Part shown: one piece after another, positions 44,411 to 54,389 of the stretch
How positions within the stretch are numbered: the first letter of the stretch is position 1
How the letters are laid out: each line of letters begins with the position of its first letter
Source of the DNA: Deinococcus aquaticus
GTDB taxonomy: Bacteria; Deinococcota; Deinococci; Deinococcales; Deinococcaceae
DNA length: 64,000 nucleotides
Direction of reading: 5' to 3'
Assembly: GCF_028622095.1 (NCBI RefSeq)
Contig: NZ_CP115165.1
Location: 310,001 to 374,000 of the forward strand
Made by a program: the position numbers and the translations under genes
Notes under the pieces: generated by a model
What the model saw: only the letters and a program-made list of their open reading frames with translations
The model's database searches: none
What the model was told of the DNA's origin: nothing

Positions 44411-46599
44411 GCGTTCACCCCCAGCAGGTTCAGGACCACGGGCACGGCCCGCAGCGCCCGCTCTGCGTTCACCTCGCGCCGGGGCCCACGGGCTGCGGGA
44501 TTCCCGCCGCGCAGCGCCTCGCCAATCGCACGGCGTTCCGGCCGCTCGAAGCGCGAGAACACCCGGCGCAGCAGCGGAAGCGTCTGGGTGAAGACGGGGC
44601 CGTCCAGCCCGACCAGCCAGTCGTCCAGCAGGGTCAGCAGAACCGGATCGTGCATGAGGAGCGCGCCGCTGTCGCCCAGGAAGCCGTCCAGCCACGCCGT
44701 GACCTCCAGCGGCACGCCGCTACTGAGCGCCAGCCCCAGCCGGCGCTCCACCTCCGCGCTGTCCAGCACGGACGCGTCCCGCAGGCGGCGCACCGCGTCC
44801 CCGTTCAGCAGCGGGTGCGTGTCGTCCCGGTCGGCGAGTCGGTTCAGGGCCGCCTGCCACCCGGTCAGTGCGTCCGGGTCGTCCAGCAGGCGCACGGCCG
44901 CGTCTGCACCCTGCACATGCCCGCGCAAGGTGGCCGCCGCGTCATCCGCGAGGCCCACCCCGGCCAGCGGCAGGCCCACGCCCGCCCGCGTGAGCAGCGT
45001 CCGGAAGGTCGCCCCGGCAAGCACGTTCGACTCACCGTCCCGGCCCCGCACATCCCCGTAGCGCGCCAGCCGGGCCAGGGGCGGCAGAGCCTCCAGCAGA
45101 TCGCTCACGTCCGCGTTCCCCGCCGCCCGCGCGTCCAGCGCCGCCAGGGCCACCGGCAGCGCGCCGCTCAGGTCGGCGTAGCGCACCGCCTCCAGCAGGA
45201 TCGTCAGTTCCGCCAGCGTGCCCGCGTTCCGGGCGGCGTCCACCGCCACCGCCGTCGCCGCGTCCTGCACGGTCTGCCCGGAGCGGCTCGCCTCGACCAG
45301 CCGCACACTGAACTCCGGCTTCCACGCCAGCGCCCACGCCTCCTTGAAGGTGCCGCGCCCCCCCGCAGAGCGCTCCCGCGCCCACGGCACGCCCAGCAGG
45401 TTCAGGCGGTGGAACAGCACGCTGCGCGCCAGATCGTTGTCGGCGCGCAGGTCCAGCGTCAGGTCAATCTGCTCGGGCTGCACCTTCAATCGCAGGCTCT
45501 TCTGGATGCGGGCCAGATCCTGCGCCAGCGGCACGGTCGGCACGCCGTCCGGCACCTCGCCCAGCGCCTCGCCCACCACCAGTTGCCGCTCGATCAGCCG
45601 CAGGGGCAGGTCGCTGTCCCAGCCGAACACGCTCAGGGCCGCCTCGTTCAATTCATCCAGGCCCGGCAACGCCCGGCCGCGCAGGGCCGCCAGGGTGTTC
45701 GCCAGCCGCGTCGCCTCGATCACCGACGCGCTGCTCGCCTCCAGCCGCTCCTCGCGCAGCAGCCGCGCCACCCGCGCGAACCAGCGTTCCGTCACGTCCC
45801 GCCGCGTCGTGAACAGGTGATGGTAGTACCCCGGCGACCGCACGCCCGCCCCGTAGCCGCTGCCCGTGCTGAGGCGGCCGTGCGTCCAGGGCACCCACGT
45901 CAGCGTGACCTTCGCTTTCGGCAGGCCCTTCAGGAGCGCCGCATCGTCCTTCACCCTGAACGACGCCACGTCCAGCGCCGGAGCGTGCCACGCGCCGCAC
46001 ACCACCGCCACCCGTTGCGCCCCGCCCTTCAGCGCCGCGCGGATCGCCTGCCGCATCCACGCCTCGCGCTGCGCCTCACGGCCCACCGGGGTAGGAGCGT
46101 CCGCCCGCACCGCGCGCATCGCCTCGTTGATCGCGTCAAAAACCTCAAAATCATCGCCGCGCGCCTCGACCAGCGTCTCCCACCACCGCTCGAAATCCAC
46201 GTACCCGGCCGCCTCCGCCAGCACCCGCAGCGGATCGCTGTGCAGATCATCCGCATCGTCGTCCCCACGTTCGCCCGCCAGGGTCACCGACGCCGGAAGA
46301 TCCATGAACCGCGCCGCCGCCCCCGCCCGCGCTGCCCAGCGGAACGCCACGAACTCCGGACTGAACGCCGCAAACGGCCAGAACGACGCTTTAGCAGGAT
46401 CGTCGTTCACGTAGCCCAGCAGCGCCACAGGCGGCTTCATGTCCGCCTGTGCCAGGAACGGCAGCACGGAATCCGCATCCGACGGCCCCTCGACCAGCAC
46501 CACATCCGGATTGAGCTGCGACAGCGCGTGCTCCAGCGACCGGGCACTGCCGGGGCCGTGATGACGGATGGGGAAAATGGAGATTGAGGAAGATACCAT
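44407..46599 (-). CDS. DUF5682 family protein of the MoxR operon
   Basis: 730 aa. N-terminal block ISIFPIRHHGPGSARSLEHA and VVLVEGPSDADSVLPFL, then FEVFDAINEAMRA, VAVVCGAWHAPAL and SPGYYHHLFTTRRDVTERWF are conserved marks of DUF5682 proteins encoded with MoxR and VWA genes. The rest is long and helical, repeat-like. No catalytic site assigned. ATG 46599 directly abuts the stop of the inserted AlbA_2 gene (TAGATG), so it may be translated by re-initiation. Confidence 0.88.
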   Translation of the reverse strand: MVSSSISIFPIRHHGPGSARSLEHALSQLNPDVVLVEGPSDADSVLPFLAQADMKPPVALLGYVNDDPAKASFWPFAAFSPEFVAFRWAARAGAAARFMDLPASVTLAGERGDDDADDLHSDPLRVLAEAAGYVDFERWWETLVEARGDDFEVFDAINEAMRAVRADAPTPVGREAQREAWMRQAIRAALKGGAQRVAVVCGAWHAPALDVASFRVKDDAALLKGLPKAKVTLTWVPWTHGRLSTGSGYGAGVRSPGYYHHLFTTRRDVTERWFARVARLLREERLEASSASVIEATRLANTLAALRGRALPGLDELNEAALSVFGWDSDLPLRLIERQLVVGEALGEVPDGVPTVPLAQDLARIQKSLRLKVQPEQIDLTLDLRADNDLARSVLFHRLNLLGVPWARERSAGGRGTFKEAWALAWKPEFSVRLVEASRSGQTVQDAATAVAVDAARNAGTLAELTILLEAVRYADLSGALPVALAALDARAAGNADVSDLLEALPPLARLARYGDVRGRDGESNVLAGATFRTLLTRAGVGLPLAGVGLADDAAATLRGHVQGADAAVRLLDDPDALTGWQAALNRLADRDDTHPLLNGDAVRRLRDASVLDSAEVERRLGLALSSGVPLEVTAWLDGFLGDSGALLMHDPVLLTLLDDWLVGLDGPVFTQTLPLLRRVFSRFERPERRAIGEALRGGNPAARGPRREVNAERALRAVPVVLNLLGVNA

Positions 46600-47505
46600 C
46601 TAATGAACCGTAATTCCAACAGAATCCAACAATCCATCAAGTGTCCCACCAGTAAATCTGAAGGATTTGTTGATTAAAGAGGCGGTTTTGTATTTTATTG
46701 ATTGCCGCATTATAAAATAATTATCCGTGTTTATATCAATATCGGGAATGGGTATTGTGTATCTTCCGCCATCACAAACAACAAATCCTAATGCTGATAT
46801 CAATGTTCCGAAATATCTTAATTCAATATACCTGCTATAAGCATACCTATCGGGAAATTTATCCGTCCAGCTTTCTTGATAAGGGTCATTAATTTTTTCT
46901 GCCAATCTGATATGAAATTCAGGAAAGTCGCTGTTGTACAATTCCCGGTCGTCCTTAGGATAAATCCATTTTTCATGGTCATCTAACAGTTTATGAAATC
47001 TTTCCAGCGGCGGCTTGCCTATTCCGAACCGTTCACGCCACATTAACTCCATTCGATCCTCGGGGGCCGATTCGGAAAGCGGCGTGTTTGTGTCGCCTAA
47101 TCTAGTATAAACTACCCCCGATCTCATTGTTGATCCTCGCTCACTTCTATCGCGAGTGAGAAAAAAGGGCTTGTCGGGCCTATTCAAGATTTCAATAACA
47201 TCGTATTGATGAATTTCATCCGAATAGACAATTAGACTTAAATCTGGGATCCTATTTAGGCCAGAGGATCGCAGCATGTCTTGCAGATTAGCCTCATTTT
47301 TTCGATTTATATCTGATTCAACACCTTCCAAAGCGCCACTGTTGTCTATACCTATGACGATACATCTATTATCGTCGGAGTAAGCATTTGAAAGACAAAT
47401 TATGTCGTGGAGAAGTTTTATATTATTGTCATGCCATTCTCGCTTAAAATCCAATACAGAAGACTCTTTACGGGAAATCAACTCTAGAAACTCACTACTA
47501 TTCAC
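46600..47505 (-). CDS. AT-rich AlbA_2/Schlafen-like ATP- or nucleic-acid-binding protein inserted in the MoxR operon
   Basis: 301 aa, GTG start 2 nt after the moxR stop and TAG directly before the DUF5682 ATG. N-terminal AlbA_2 domain: ESSVLDFKREWHDN (Glu14, Asp19, Lys21), DIICLSNAYSDDNRCIVIGI and DNSGALEGV (residues 33-62), then DVIEILNRPDKPFFLTRD and VYTRLGDTNTP. The C-terminal half (FHIRLAEKINDPYQESWTDK) is unrecognised. Base composition is strikingly low in GC (about 40% by eye) with codons such as ATA, AGA, TTA that neighbours avoid. This marks a recent transfer. AlbA_2 proteins are frequent in defence islands. Confidence 0.85.
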   Translation of the reverse strand: MNSSEFLELISRKESSVLDFKREWHDNNIKLLHDIICLSNAYSDDNRCIVIGIDNSGALEGVESDINRKNEANLQDMLRSSGLNRIPDLSLIVYSDEIHQYDVIEILNRPDKPFFLTRDRSERGSTMRSGVVYTRLGDTNTPLSESAPEDRMELMWRERFGIGKPPLERFHKLLDDHEKWIYPKDDRELYNSDFPEFHIRLAEKINDPYQESWTDKFPDRYAYSRYIELRYFGTLISALGFVVCDGGRYTIPIPDIDINTDNYFIMRQSIKYKTASLINKSFRFTGGTLDGLLDSVGITVH

Positions 47506-47507
47506 GT

Positions 47508-48599
47508 TCAGCTCACCGCCCGGCAGGCTTTATAGAAGTCTTTCCAGTCGTCGCGTTTCTTGGCGACGGTTTCGAGGTATTCGCGCCAGATGACGGCGTC
47601 CTGCACGGGGTCTTTCACGACGGCTCCGACGAGGCTGGCGGCGACGTCGTGGGCGGTCAGGTGGCCGTTCCCGAAGTGCGCGGCGAGGCTGAGGCCGTGG
47701 TTGACGACGCTGATGGCTTCGGCGGTGCTGAGGCTGCCGCTGGGGCTCTTGAGTTTCGTCTTGCCGTCCTCGGTGGCTCCGGCGCGCAATTCACGGAAGA
47801 CGGTGACGATCCGGCGGACTTCCTCCAGCGCGGGGGGCTGGGCGGGAATGTGGAGGTTGGTGGCGAGTTGCGCGACGCGGCTGGTGACGATCCGCACCTC
47901 GTCGTCGAGGCTGTCGGGGACGGGCAGGATGACGGTGTTGAAGCGGCGTTTCAGGGCGCTGCTCAGGTCGTTGACGCCCTTGTCGCGGTTGTTCGCGGTG
48001 GCGATCAGGTTGAAGCCCTGCACGGCCTGCACCTCGGCGTTCAGTTCCGGGATGGGCAGCGTCTTCTCGCTCAGTATGGTGATGAGGGTGTCCTGCACGT
48101 CGCTCTGTACGCGCGTCAGTTCCTCCAGGCGAGCGATCTTGCCGGTGCGCATGGCACGCACGATGGGGCTCTCGACCAAGGCGGCCTCGCTGGGGCCTTC
48201 TGCGAGGAGGCGGGCGTAGTTCCAACCGTAGCGGACGCTTTCCTCGCTGGTGCCGGCGGTGCCCTGCACGAGCAGGGTGCTGGTGCCGCTGATCGCGGCG
48301 GCGAGGTGTTCGCTGACCCAGCTCTTGGCGGTGCCGGGCACGCCGATCAGGAGCAGGGCGCGGTCCGTGGCGAGCGTAGCGACGGCGATCTCCATCAGGC
48401 GGCGCTCCCCGACGTACTTGGGCGTGATCTCGGTGCCGTCTTTCAGTGTGCCGCCCATCAGGTACGTCAGCACGGCGTGCGGCGACAGGTTCCAGCGGGG
48501 CGGGCGGGGCCGGTCGTCGTGCGCGGCCAGGGCAGAAAGCTCATGCGCGTACGCCTGCTCGGCGTGCTGACGGAGGACGGTAGGGTCAGTGGTGGTCAT
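47508..48599 (-). CDS. MoxR-family AAA+ ATPase
   Basis: 363 aa. Walker A GVPGTAKS (residues 86-93), an unusual Walker B-like ARLEELTRVQSDVQDTLITI, sensor 1 NLIATANNRDKG, arginine finger region LSSALKRRFNTVILPVP, and lid VFRELRAG. As in MoxR/RavA proteins it should form hexamers and remodel partners held by the VWA protein. The start at 48599 overlaps the LRV gene by 14 bp. Confidence 0.93.
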   Translation of the reverse strand: MTTTDPTVLRQHAEQAYAHELSALAAHDDRPRPPRWNLSPHAVLTYLMGGTLKDGTEITPKYVGERRLMEIAVATLATDRALLLIGVPGTAKSWVSEHLAAAISGTSTLLVQGTAGTSEESVRYGWNYARLLAEGPSEAALVESPIVRAMRTGKIARLEELTRVQSDVQDTLITILSEKTLPIPELNAEVQAVQGFNLIATANNRDKGVNDLSSALKRRFNTVILPVPDSLDDEVRIVTSRVAQLATNLHIPAQPPALEEVRRIVTVFRELRAGATEDGKTKLKSPSGSLSTAEAISVVNHGLSLAAHFGNGHLTAHDVAASLVGAVVKDPVQDAVIWREYLETVAKKRDDWKDFYKACRAVS

Positions 48600-49245
48600 G
48601 GGTGGGCTCCTTACTGAGTAAGCGCTGTCTGATTTCGTTCCGGACGGAAAGGGCAACTTTATCGATGTTTTTAAGCAAGCCGAACTGTATATCCGGGTCA
48701 GAACATTCAGAGAGTCGGGCAGCGGCTTCTGCCGGAATCAGATCGGTGAGGGCCATGGCCCTTACAAGTTTTTCAGCGGGAACATCTTTCGCCTTGCCAT
48801 AGAGGTCCAAGAGGCCCATGTTGCGAAGCAGTAAATGATCACTGACCGCCGAGTTCGGATCATCACGCAAAATCAGAAGGACATGAAGCGGAGTGGAAGG
48901 ATTGAAAGAGACCGCCTCTCTAATTTGATCGCTCTGACTCTTTCCAAGGCGCTCCAGTGTCGCCTCTGGAGTGGACTTGTTATGAGCAACTTTTTTGGCG
49001 AGTGCTGTGTTTTTTAGGGATAAGGCTTCCAGTGTTTGAGGCGGTGTGTGTGGATTGGCTACAGCCTCAACAGTAAGAGTGTCAGGGTGAGACGCAAGCG
49101 CCTGCAATAGTTGGGGTGGGGTATGTTGCCCTCTCGCTACTTCCCGGGATAATTCCGGCCCCAGCGCGGCCAGTTGCAGCAGCCTTACGGCAGAAGTGCC
49201 TTGTTTTCGCGCCTCCCGCTTCAGCGCCTTCCAGTCCTGTGTCAT
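48586..49245 (-). CDS. Leucine-rich-variant (LRV)-type repeat protein in the MoxR operon
   Basis: 219 aa; ATG 49245 overlaps the DUF5691 stop. Tandem helical repeats of about 24 residues with a TPxxxLxxLxxxxxxxVxxAVAxNP-like pattern: HTPPQLLQALASHPDTLTVE, NPHTPPQTLEALSLK, KSTPEATLERLGKSQ, NPSTPLHVLLILRDDPN. Such solenoids bind proteins or nucleic acid. GC drops somewhat in the middle of the gene. Not one of the standard partners, so it may be a lineage-specific specificity factor. Confidence 0.7.
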   Translation of the reverse strand: MTQDWKALKREARKQGTSAVRLLQLAALGPELSREVARGQHTPPQLLQALASHPDTLTVEAVANPHTPPQTLEALSLKNTALAKKVAHNKSTPEATLERLGKSQSDQIREAVSFNPSTPLHVLLILRDDPNSAVSDHLLLRNMGLLDLYGKAKDVPAEKLVRAMALTDLIPAEAAARLSECSDPDIQFGLLKNIDKVALSVRNEIRQRLLSKEPTHDHH

Positions 49246-50726
49246 CCTCTCCCCTTCCCGAAGTCGTTCCACATCTGCTTCCTCAGTTCCAGGGTGCCCA
49301 GCAGTTCGGTCAGGGTGCGGTGGGCGTAGTCGGTGGCGTCGGCGGGGAGCGGGTCGGGGTGTGGGGTGTGCGGGTGGGCGTGCGTGGCGGCCAGTTCTGC
49401 GAGTTGTGCCCAGCGGTAGCCCCAGGCGGCGGCGTAGTGGGCGGGCCCGATGGTGTCGCGCAGGGCGGTCAGGAGGGCGGCGCTGGGTTCTGGGGGCCAC
49501 GGGCCGGGGTGTGGGCCGAGGAGGGCGACGAGGCGTTCGGGGTCGCGGTCACGTAACGCCTGCTTCAGCGCGCTGGATAGAGTTTCGGGCGGCCCGATCT
49601 GGAGCAGGAAGGGGTGGGTGGGCAGGTCGTGCAGGAGGGCGGCGGCCAGCGTGGTGTGTTCGGTGCTGACCGTGTTTTCCGCCAGCGCGGGCAGGTGCTC
49701 GTGCTGCCGGGCGATGTTCACGAGCGTGGCGGGCGGGATGTTCAGTGCGGCCAGCAGGGCGTCGGGGTGGGTGTGTTCCAGCAGGTGTTCCAGGAGAGCA
49801 GTGGCGCTCAGGCAGTCCTTGCTGGTCGGGTCGGGCAGGCCGTCGCGGGTGGCGTGCTCGTCGGGGGCGGTGGGCGGGGTCAGGGTGCTGGGTGTCTGCC
49901 CGGTCAGGCGGCCGAGCAGGCCGGGTTTGTCTAGGCTCACGAGGGCGGCGAACCGGGCGGCGTGGCGGGCGTTCTGGGCGCTGCTGCTCAGGCGGTGCAG
50001 GGCGGTGCGGGCCAGGGTGCGCACGTCGTCGCTGCGGTCGGTGGTCAGGGTGTCCAGCAGGGGTTCAAGGGTGTGGTCGTCCAGGGTGAGGGTATCGAGC
50101 AGGGCGTTCAGGAGGCGTTTGCGGCTGCCTGCGCGTTCGCTGCTCAGGTGCTCGCGCAGGAGGTCGCGGGCGGCGTGCGGGTCGCGTTCCCGCACGCTGC
50201 GCCACAGGGCCTCGCGGCCGGCCTCGGTGGCGTTGGCCCAGGCGTCCTCGCCGGGGGTGGGGGGGGTGAAGGCCCAGGCCGGGTTGAAGCGTGCGAGCCA
50301 CCGGCCCCGCTCACCCAGCACGGGGGTCAACAACGGGCGGAGGCGACCATCGTTGCTGGCGTGGTCCAGGAGTTCCGGCAGCCGGGCGGGGGGCACGCGC
50401 CATCCGGCCTGCGCGCAGAGGGTCAGCCATTCGCTCAGGTGGGGCGTGCCGATCACCAGTGGGAGGTGCCGCGCGGCGCGTTCCGGGACTTCCGGGAGGG
50501 TCTCGGCGGGTGCGGGAGTGGGGAGGGAGTCGCTGGCGGGGTCGGGCAGGCGTCCGGCGGCGTGCGCGAGGGCGTGCAGGGCCGCGCGGGCCAGCAGGGT
50601 GCCCTCGGCGTCCGGGCGGGTGATCTGCGCGGTGGCCTGCCCCAGAGGGTCGGGGCCGGGGGTGGGCAGGGTGCCGCGCGTGGCGCCGACCAGGGCCAGG
50701 GCCAGGAGTGCGTCGTGGTCGCTCAT
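49242..50726 (-). CDS. DUF5691 family protein of the MoxR operon
   Basis: 494 aa from ATG 50726 (MSDHDALLALALVGATRGT), overlapping the SWIM gene stop by ATGA. Family marks: opening LALVGATRGTLPTPGPDP, LLARAALHALAHAAGR, HLPLVIGTPHLSEWLTLCAQ and WLARFNPAWAF followed by HEAT-like helices (RSVRERDPHAARDLLREHL; RSDDVRTLARTALHRL). No catalytic residues assigned. Encoded with SWIM, MoxR, DUF5682 and VWA proteins in many bacteria. Confidence 0.85.
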   Translation of the reverse strand: MSDHDALLALALVGATRGTLPTPGPDPLGQATAQITRPDAEGTLLARAALHALAHAAGRLPDPASDSLPTPAPAETLPEVPERAARHLPLVIGTPHLSEWLTLCAQAGWRVPPARLPELLDHASNDGRLRPLLTPVLGERGRWLARFNPAWAFTPPTPGEDAWANATEAGREALWRSVRERDPHAARDLLREHLSSERAGSRKRLLNALLDTLTLDDHTLEPLLDTLTTDRSDDVRTLARTALHRLSSSAQNARHAARFAALVSLDKPGLLGRLTGQTPSTLTPPTAPDEHATRDGLPDPTSKDCLSATALLEHLLEHTHPDALLAALNIPPATLVNIARQHEHLPALAENTVSTEHTTLAAALLHDLPTHPFLLQIGPPETLSSALKQALRDRDPERLVALLGPHPGPWPPEPSAALLTALRDTIGPAHYAAAWGYRWAQLAELAATHAHPHTPHPDPLPADATDYAHRTLTELLGTLELRKQMWNDFGKGRG

Positions 50727-52060
50727 GGGGTCTCCAGCTGGCGCAGGGACAGCAGCGCGCCGCCACTCTGGACGCTCAGGGGCGTCAGGGCCGCGCCGTT
50801 CCACTCGGCGTACACCGTCAGGGCTTCCCCGCCGCTCAGGGCGAGCAGGGTGTGCAGGCTGCGCTCGCTGCCCGTCATGGGGAGGCGGCCTGTGCTGTCC
50901 TGGGCGTACCAGGGATCTCCGGGCAGCAGGTGCAGCGGCCCGGTCAGGTGCGCGGTGCGTTCCAGCCAGGGGTTCAGGGCGAGGGCCGCGCCGTGCCGGT
51001 CGAGCAGGGCGTCCAGCGTGAGGCTCTGCGCGTGGGGCGGCGCGGCCGCAGCGGTCGCCTCGCCGCGCAGCAGGGCGCGTTGCGGGTACGTGCCGGGCGC
51101 GTGGCACACCTCGGCCTGCACCGCCCCGCCGGGTGGCAGGGCGGGCGGGAAGGGCCGACCCCACGCGGAGAAGTCGAGCAGCACGGCAGTGTGGTCGCCG
51201 CTGACCAGCCAGGTCCGCCGGGTGGTGATCATGTCCTCCTCGGTCAGGCTCTGGCCCATGACCTGCCACTGGGCGCGGATGCCGCCGCCGTCCAGCACGG
51301 CGGCCGAGTCGATGAGGAATCCCAGTGCGGCGCGCAGGTCTGCCTGCCCGTCTGGGCTCAGGGTGGTCTCTCTGGGCCACGCTTCGGTCAGCAGGTACAG
51401 GCGGGACAGGTGCGCCAGCAGCGCAGCGGGGTCTGACAGGTGCTCGGGAATCTGCCGGACCAGCCGCGCCGCGCCGGGAGCCTGGGCGTCCACAAGGCGG
51501 GCGGCCTGGGTGTCCCAGTCGCTGTACGGGCGGGCGGGCGCGTGTGCCAGTCCGTCGCGGATCAGGTCTTTCAGGAAGGTCTGGAGGGCGTCCAGGCCTG
51601 CGGTGACTTTCTTCTCGCGGGCGGCGCGGCGCCTGGCCTGCGCAGCCGGGTCGGGCGCGGCCTTTCCAGCGGGAGTGGCCGGGTTGCCGTCTGCGGCCGG
51701 GCGTTCTGCCGTTGCCCGCGCGGCCCGGCCGTCCAGCCAGCTCTGGAGGGTGCCGGGGGGCGTCGCCGATCCGAACTGGCCGGTGTGCGTGGCGTGCAGC
51801 AGGAGCAGGGCCAGGGCGTGCTTGCAGGGGAACTTGCGGCTGGGGCATGAGCACCTGAAGGCCGGGCCGCTCAGGTCCACGCCGGTCAGGTAGGGTGTCT
51901 GGCCGCTGCCCTGGCACTCGCCCCACAGGCTGCCCGGGGGGGCGTTCAGGTTCTGCCATTTGCCGGGCGTGGCGAGCTTGCGGCCGGACTGGGCGCTGGC
52001 GGGGTCGGGTGCCAGGGCCAGGACGGTATCGGGGGCGAGCGGTGTGGGGGCGGGGGTCAT
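50723..52060 (-). CDS. SWIM zinc-finger protein, first gene of the MoxR operon
   Basis: 445 aa; ATG 52060 has AAGGA 7 nt upstream. SWIM motif Cys70-x-Cys72-x6-Cys79-x-His81 (FRCSCPSRKFPCKHALALLL) binds zinc and, in other proteins, DNA or protein partners. The remainder is Ala/Pro-rich with helical and beta segments (GLDALQTFLKDLIRDGLAH; DAQAPGAARLVRQIPEHLSD). Leads six or seven co-directional genes joined by ATGA overlaps. Confidence 0.9.
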   Translation of the reverse strand: MTPAPTPLAPDTVLALAPDPASAQSGRKLATPGKWQNLNAPPGSLWGECQGSGQTPYLTGVDLSGPAFRCSCPSRKFPCKHALALLLLHATHTGQFGSATPPGTLQSWLDGRAARATAERPAADGNPATPAGKAAPDPAAQARRRAAREKKVTAGLDALQTFLKDLIRDGLAHAPARPYSDWDTQAARLVDAQAPGAARLVRQIPEHLSDPAALLAHLSRLYLLTEAWPRETTLSPDGQADLRAALGFLIDSAAVLDGGGIRAQWQVMGQSLTEEDMITTRRTWLVSGDHTAVLLDFSAWGRPFPPALPPGGAVQAEVCHAPGTYPQRALLRGEATAAAAPPHAQSLTLDALLDRHGAALALNPWLERTAHLTGPLHLLPGDPWYAQDSTGRLPMTGSERSLHTLLALSGGEALTVYAEWNGAALTPLSVQSGGALLSLRQLETP

Positions 52061-52109
52061 GGGTTTTCCTTTCGGGTCTGGCACACAGAAGAGCCAGAAG
52101 TTCACAGAT

Positions 52110-52129
52110 GTATTACGCTACCGACATAA
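52110..52129 (-). promoter_or_regulatory. RDRM-like element overlapping a -10 of the MoxR operon
   Basis: TTACGCTACCGACATAA (52113-52129) matches the DdrO-bound Deinococcus consensus TTATGTNATTNACATAA at 11 of 15 fixed positions, all four differences being T-to-C. On the minus strand TAATAC (52110-52115) could be the -10. ATTAC/GTAAT also flank the core. Plausible but unproven. Confidence 0.4.
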
Positions 52130-52226
52130 TGTAATGCATTCACCCTTGGCAGGCAAGCGGTTCTGCGGCGGTACAGCCCACCTGCGCTCCAGCGCCCACC
52201 GCCAGCACTAGAGCCGCCACAGGGAA

Positions 52227-52270
52227 AGGCCGGAAGCGACGGCACTCCTGCACGTCACTCCCGGCCCCCC
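52227..52270 (-). terminator. Terminator candidate after adk
   Basis: On the minus strand GGCCGGGAG and the later CTTCCGGCC can pair around a long loop, followed by TTTCCC. Confidence 0.4.
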
Positions 52271-52281
52271 TGGCACGGCCC

Positions 52282-52875
52282 TTACTTCAGGCCAGCCACG
52301 ATCCGGTCGTAGACCTCGTCCATGCCGCCCACACCGTCCACGCGGTACAGGTGCCCGCGCGCGGAGTAGTAATCGATCAGCGGCTGCGTCTGCTCGCGGT
52401 ACACCTGCTGACGGTGGCGCGCCACTTCCTCGGTGTCGTCGCTGCGCACGGCCTCGCCACGCTCGGCCGCCTGACGGCCACGCTCCACGATCCGCGACAC
52501 CAGCGCCTCGTCCGGCACTTCCAGCAGGGGCACGGCGTTCACGGGCGCACCCAGTTCCTCCAGCAGCACGTCCAGCCCCTGCGCCTGCGCGGTCGTGCGC
52601 GGGAACCCGTCGAAGATCACGCGCACGCTGTCCATGTCGGCCAGCCGGTCGCGGATCAGCGCGATCAGGATCTCGTCCGGGACCAGTTTCCCGGCGTCCA
52701 GAATGGGCTTCACCTGCTGCCCCAGTTCGGTGTCACGTTTCACGTGATCCCGCAGGATATCCCCGGTGCTGATCTTCACGAGGCTCCGGTCCTGCGCCAG
52801 TCGTTCCGCCTGGGTTCCTTTCCCTGCACCGGGAGGCCCGAGGAAGATCACGACGTTGTTCTTCTGTCCAGTCAC
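52282..52875 (-). CDS. adk: Adenylate kinase
   Basis: 197 aa, GTG start at 52875 behind GGAGGG. P-loop GPPGAGKGTQ, STGDILRDHV, FDGFPRTTAQA, and a short lid (RGRQAAERGEAVRSDD) without the zinc-binding cysteines, the short-lid form. Converts ATP and AMP to two ADP. It follows secY as in other bacteria, but after a terminator. Confidence 0.97.
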   Translation of the reverse strand: MTGQKNNVVIFLGPPGAGKGTQAERLAQDRSLVKISTGDILRDHVKRDTELGQQVKPILDAGKLVPDEILIALIRDRLADMDSVRVIFDGFPRTTAQAQGLDVLLEELGAPVNAVPLLEVPDEALVSRIVERGRQAAERGEAVRSDDTEEVARHRQQVYREQTQPLIDYYSARGHLYRVDGVGGMDEVYDRIVAGLK

Positions 52876-53018
52876 ACTTTCCCTCCGTTAGACTCCCAGC
52901 ATATCGGCTCCGGCGCTTCAGGGGGCGGCCCTGCTCAGTCCGGGCCTGTACCCCGGCAGGTAACGAGTCTGCCGCGACGGCCACCCCCGCCAACTGGCCC
53001 GCCAACCGGGGCACGCAC

Positions 53019-53050
53019 GAAAAAACCGCCTGCGTGGGTGGCAGGCGGTT
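53019..53050 (-). terminator. Intrinsic terminator after secY
   Basis: AACCGCCTGC and GCAGGCGGTT form a perfect 10-bp stem with a 7-nt loop; the minus-strand RNA continues as UUUUUUCG. It ends the spc operon before adk. Confidence 0.9.
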
Positions 53051-53069
53051 CCGGAAAAGGCCGTGAGGG

Positions 53070-54389
<1,320 letters not shown>

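Noticed and set aside
44650..46587. 645-codon plus-strand frame opposite the DUF5682 gene
   Set aside because: Arg/Gln/His-rich shadow frame without family features.
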